Program-made: the position numbers and the translations under genes | Source of the DNA: Cytophaga hutchinsonii ATCC 33406 | GTDB taxonomy: Bacteria; Bacteroidota; Bacteroidia; Cytophagales; Cytophagaceae | Length of the DNA: 64,000 nucleotides | Assembly (NCBI RefSeq): GCF_000014145.1 | Contig: NC_008255.1 | Span: 745,501-809,500 of the forward strand | Direction: 5' to 3' | Notes under the pieces: model-generated | The model's database searches: none | The model's input: only the letters and a program-made list of their open reading frames with translations | What the model was told of the DNA's origin: nothing | Part shown: positions 61,282-64,000 of the stretch, piece after piece | Layout of the letters: every line of letters starts with the position of its first letter | Numbering within the stretch: position 1 is the first letter of the stretch

Positions 61282-63483
61282 TTATTTCGTTACAACTAAT
61301 TTTTTAACCGCAATAGTACTTTCCTGCGTAACCGTAACCAGGTAGAAACCTTTTGCAAGTGCACTGATGTTTACATCAATTTTATTGACGCTTGTGGTAT
61401 ATGGAACACCAATGTTTTGTCCCTGTTCATTTACAACTCGTATTGTAGCCGATTCAAGATTCAGGTCGGATGTGATCTGAACAGACTCTGAAGCAGGGTT
61501 GGGTGAAAGATTTGTTCCTGCCGAAACATCGGTAGCATCATTGCTCATTCTGGCTTGCGTATCACCGCATGCAGGCGGAATAATGTCGTTGCTGAAATAA
61601 ATGGTGAAATCACCATTCTTATTTACGAGTACAAAATTCCCATTGTTTGTGATAACATAATAATCGCCATCAAGTCCTGCAATACCTGTGTTGTTTAAGG
61701 TAACAGAAGGGGATGCAGAACCGAATGTGTGTGTACTGTTTGCTTTCAGATCAATATAATAAGGCGCCGTATTGAACAGGTTGAAAGAAAAATTCCACAA
61801 TCCATTATTTTGCAGGTCCCAGTGAATAGCAAAGAGACTTACAGCAGAAAGGTCAGGGCCTCCGTCGCCGAGTACGTATGCATGTGTGTATTGTTTATAC
61901 GAGATCGATGGTAAAGCAGTTGCCAGCGGTGCGCCGTAGGTACATTGTTCAGGTCCTCCGATTTTAAATGTCATGGTATCACCTACAGCACTTACACTGT
62001 GAAGCCGGATACCGGATTCAGAGCCATTCCACCAGCGGGCATCCGGCAAGGTTTCATCATTGAATCTGGTTTTGTAACCTGCTTTGTATAAGTCACCGTA
62101 TGAACCGCCGTTAACGTCGTGTTCTAATTCAAACAAGCCGTCTGCCTGCTCGAGGGAGACAAAGAAGTGTCTGTCCTCTGTCATTTCGTTTGCGCTGTTG
62201 TTCCCTGCTTTGTCGATGTGCCAGATCAGCAGGCCATCGTCAGGCAGCGAGGCACTGCGTCCTGTACGTGTTCTGCTTTCAATTACAAACAATTCGTTGC
62301 TGTTGGATGGATTGTTAATAATGTATGACTGATTAAAATTAGAATACGTAGCAAACGTTCCGGTTGTAGCTGTGATATCGGTATAATCTTCCCATCCGGC
62401 ATCTATTCTTAAATAGGCATTAGGCGGCACAGGATTAGTAGAAGAACCCTGATACGCCATCAGACAATAATTGCCGATGCCTAACGAACTCCCGCTGGTA
62501 TTGTAATCATAATCATACAGATCAGGCCAATGCATCAGCATGTGTCCGTTTTCATGACAGGTAGTTGCAATCGTAAGCGTTTCACCTATATTGGTCATCT
62601 GATAGGCCCCGGAGTTTACACCGTCTGCACTGAAGTCATTGTAACCGCCTGCATGCGGCCACAGTCCTTTCGCCCAGCCCATGGTAGGATAGCCCGCATA
62701 CATTAAGTTAATCGCCCTTATGGAAGATCCTTCAACAGAAAGCGTAGAAAAGTTAAAGCCCTGTGCATCTGCCCATGTTAATGCCTCGTGAATTAATTCA
62801 GCTACATGCGGGTTTATAGTATCTTCATAATAGGTCTTAGGATGGATCGCTCTGTAATAACCTAAAACAGCATTGGTATAGTTTAATTGATTGTTTGATA
62901 CAGCCCAATAGTAGTCATGTACAGATCCATTGTTTCCAAAATCTGTATAGCCTGTCTCATTAAAAAAACGTTCAATCGAATCTCTGCTAATGGCCCTTGG
63001 TTCATCAGAAAAATCAATCAGAATAGCCAATCCTTTTGCAGTACCGCTTAAAGGTGCAGCCTCACGAAATGTTGAACTGCGCTGGTTTGCAGAACCTGTA
63101 ACTGGAGGATTCAGACGAACCCTGTTTGCTGCACGGATTTGGTCCGCAGCGGTTCGGTTGATATCTATTTTCTTTGGAATGTCTGGAAGCGTTGCTGTTC
63201 GGCCAGTATATATAATTCCGGTTGGAAGTAATGAGTTCCCGTCGGCAGAAAGTACTGCATAAGTAATCCATCCTGCTGTATCTCGTGTAAGCGTGTAACC
63301 ATCGATGCTTTCTACACGCTGATAAAATTCATCGCCCCATACTTTTACAGTCACAAGACTTGCATCGGGTTGTTTTAATTTAAATTCAGTTCCAAAGTAT
63401 GGAGCTGCATGTGCAGCCATGGTTATTAAAAAAGCACATAGGATATTCAATATCGTTTTATATGCTGTATGTTTTTTCTTCAT
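61282..63483 (-). CDS. Secreted M6-family metalloprotease with T9SS sorting domain
   Basis: 733 aa. Signal peptide MKKKHTAYKTILNILCAFLI. The M6-like domain (~50-480) contains the zinc-binding sequence TCHENGHMLMHWPD (HExxH variant HENGH). Downstream are GLLIWHIDKAG and a beta-rich region (~500-650). The last ~75 residues (LSPNPASESVQI, NISALAKGFYLVTV, KKLVVTK) form a type IX secretion C-terminal sorting domain. So the protein is exported across the outer membrane and likely anchored or released. It probably degrades extracellular protein; the target is unknown. Confidence 0.9.
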   Translation of the reverse strand: MKKKHTAYKTILNILCAFLITMAAHAAPYFGTEFKLKQPDASLVTVKVWGDEFYQRVESIDGYTLTRDTAGWITYAVLSADGNSLLPTGIIYTGRTATLPDIPKKIDINRTAADQIRAANRVRLNPPVTGSANQRSSTFREAAPLSGTAKGLAILIDFSDEPRAISRDSIERFFNETGYTDFGNNGSVHDYYWAVSNNQLNYTNAVLGYYRAIHPKTYYEDTINPHVAELIHEALTWADAQGFNFSTLSVEGSSIRAINLMYAGYPTMGWAKGLWPHAGGYNDFSADGVNSGAYQMTNIGETLTIATTCHENGHMLMHWPDLYDYDYNTSGSSLGIGNYCLMAYQGSSTNPVPPNAYLRIDAGWEDYTDITATTGTFATYSNFNQSYIINNPSNSNELFVIESRTRTGRSASLPDDGLLIWHIDKAGNNSANEMTEDRHFFVSLEQADGLFELEHDVNGGSYGDLYKAGYKTRFNDETLPDARWWNGSESGIRLHSVSAVGDTMTFKIGGPEQCTYGAPLATALPSISYKQYTHAYVLGDGGPDLSAVSLFAIHWDLQNNGLWNFSFNLFNTAPYYIDLKANSTHTFGSASPSVTLNNTGIAGLDGDYYVITNNGNFVLVNKNGDFTIYFSNDIIPPACGDTQARMSNDATDVSAGTNLSPNPASESVQITSDLNLESATIRVVNEQGQNIGVPYTTSVNKIDVNISALAKGFYLVTVTQESTIAVKKLVVTK

Positions 63484-63968
63484 AAAGGCGGTTGTTTAAA
63501 AATAATAAATAATAAAATTCAAAATCGAATGAAAATGTTTCAAAGGGTTGTTGCCCAGCTCCGGTAAAAATAGTCAGCATGTTGAAAGATGAATCCTTTT
63601 TAAATGGAATAACAAGTGAACTTATCTAAATAATTTTTTTATAGGCATAGGGTAGGGGTTTAAGTTACATGAAAATAGAATAGCTGCTAAAAGGCTGTAT
63701 ATATACAACTGAATGGTCAATATAAAGCAGAAGAAATTGTTTTAGCAATAAAGCACAGTAGTATTTATTATTTTTTAACAATGGTATATCCCTTTAAATA
63801 CGTAGGTTTAAACACGTATGAGAAAAAAATAAATTATTATACGAATTATACAAGAGGCCCATTTTATTGTGTAAACAAGAGTGTTTCAACAAATGAATAA
63901 CACCAAAGAGAATAGAATTTTGTGTAAAGGTGTTCTATTAAAATAAAGTAGTCATACGTTTTATTGGA
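63484..63968. other. Intergenic region upstream of the M6 protease
   Basis: About 485 bases of AT-rich sequence with no gene seen. It probably carries the M6 protease promoter. No TTTG/TAnnTTTG pair of the right spacing was found. Confidence 0.4.
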
Positions 63969-64000
63969 GCGCTTCTTTCAAAGAAGCGCAGTGGTTTTTT
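63969..64000 (+). terminator. Orphan Rho-independent terminator at window end
   Basis: Stem gcgcttctt / aagaagcgc (63969-63977, 63981-63989), loop tca, then gtggtttttt. No plus-strand gene ends upstream of it, so it could close a small RNA or serve as an attenuator of a gene beyond the window. Confidence 0.7.

Noticed and set aside
1-64000. tRNA, rRNA, tmRNA, 6S or CRISPR
   Set aside because: No GGTTCGANTC-type T-arm or other hallmark seen on either strand by reading; a covariance-model search would be decisive.

Overview
The window looks like the chromosome of an AT-rich member of the Bacteroidota, most likely Cytophagales and close to Cytophaga hutchinsonii. That placement is an inference. 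It rests on an rpmB-rpmG-DUF4295 ribosomal trio, a bacillithiol gene (bshC), a secreted protease with a C-terminal sorting domain of the type IX secretion system, RimO, an idi gene and several TAnnTTTG promoter -7 boxes, two of them with a TTTG -33 box at 21 bp. No rRNA, tRNA, CRISPR array, integrase or recognisable transposase was seen.

Layout. 0-8 kb is core: hemB (cut by the window edge), rocD, ribosomal proteins L28/L33/DUF4295, ftsY, a lipoprotein, rimO, a MORN-repeat protein and a DEAD-box helicase with a DEFD box. 8-11 kb is a minus-strand galactose operon (nucleotidyltransferase, galK, galM) with no galT beside it. 11-18 kb is accessory: a response regulator whose phosphoacceptor Asp is Glu, then a type VI secretion cargo module (vgrG, a conserved small gene, a PAAR-like/Tle1 lipase broken by a -1 frame change on an A6G slippery run, a DUF2931 lipoprotein), then a remnant of a hemin-handling hmuS gene. 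18-24 kb is an iron-type operon (imelysin, di-heme oxidoreductase, imelysin, HTTM protein) behind a Fur-family-like inverted repeat; the same motif occurs twice in front of the response regulator.

24-45 kb holds rlmF, a SulP transporter, an FMN reductase, an SBF-type transporter, idi, a 7TM sensor kinase, yceI, pirin, a Crp-type regulator, two DinB proteins with a WYL regulator, cysM and cysE, bshC, a 5-formyl-THF cyclo-ligase, an OmpA-domain protein and a C-terminal processing protease. Intergenic spaces here carry an unusual set of repeats: a perfect 7-bp microsatellite, a 21-bp minisatellite between inverted repeats, and hairpins. cysE, cysM and bshC suggest a local cysteine-to-bacillithiol supply.

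45-64 kb holds a hemerythrin-like protein, ruvX, def, a methionine-type aminotransferase with an omega-amidase, a bestrophin, a polysaccharide deacetylase, murF, a heme-binding protein, a GxxExxY nuclease-like gene inside a small repeat-bounded element, an AraC/P5C-dehydrogenase/HAD/ferredoxin/ArsR gene run, an aminotransferase preceded by two tandem leader-ORF-plus-terminator modules, and a secreted M6 protease. RocD and the P5C dehydrogenase together would convert ornithine to glutamate although they lie 53 kb apart.
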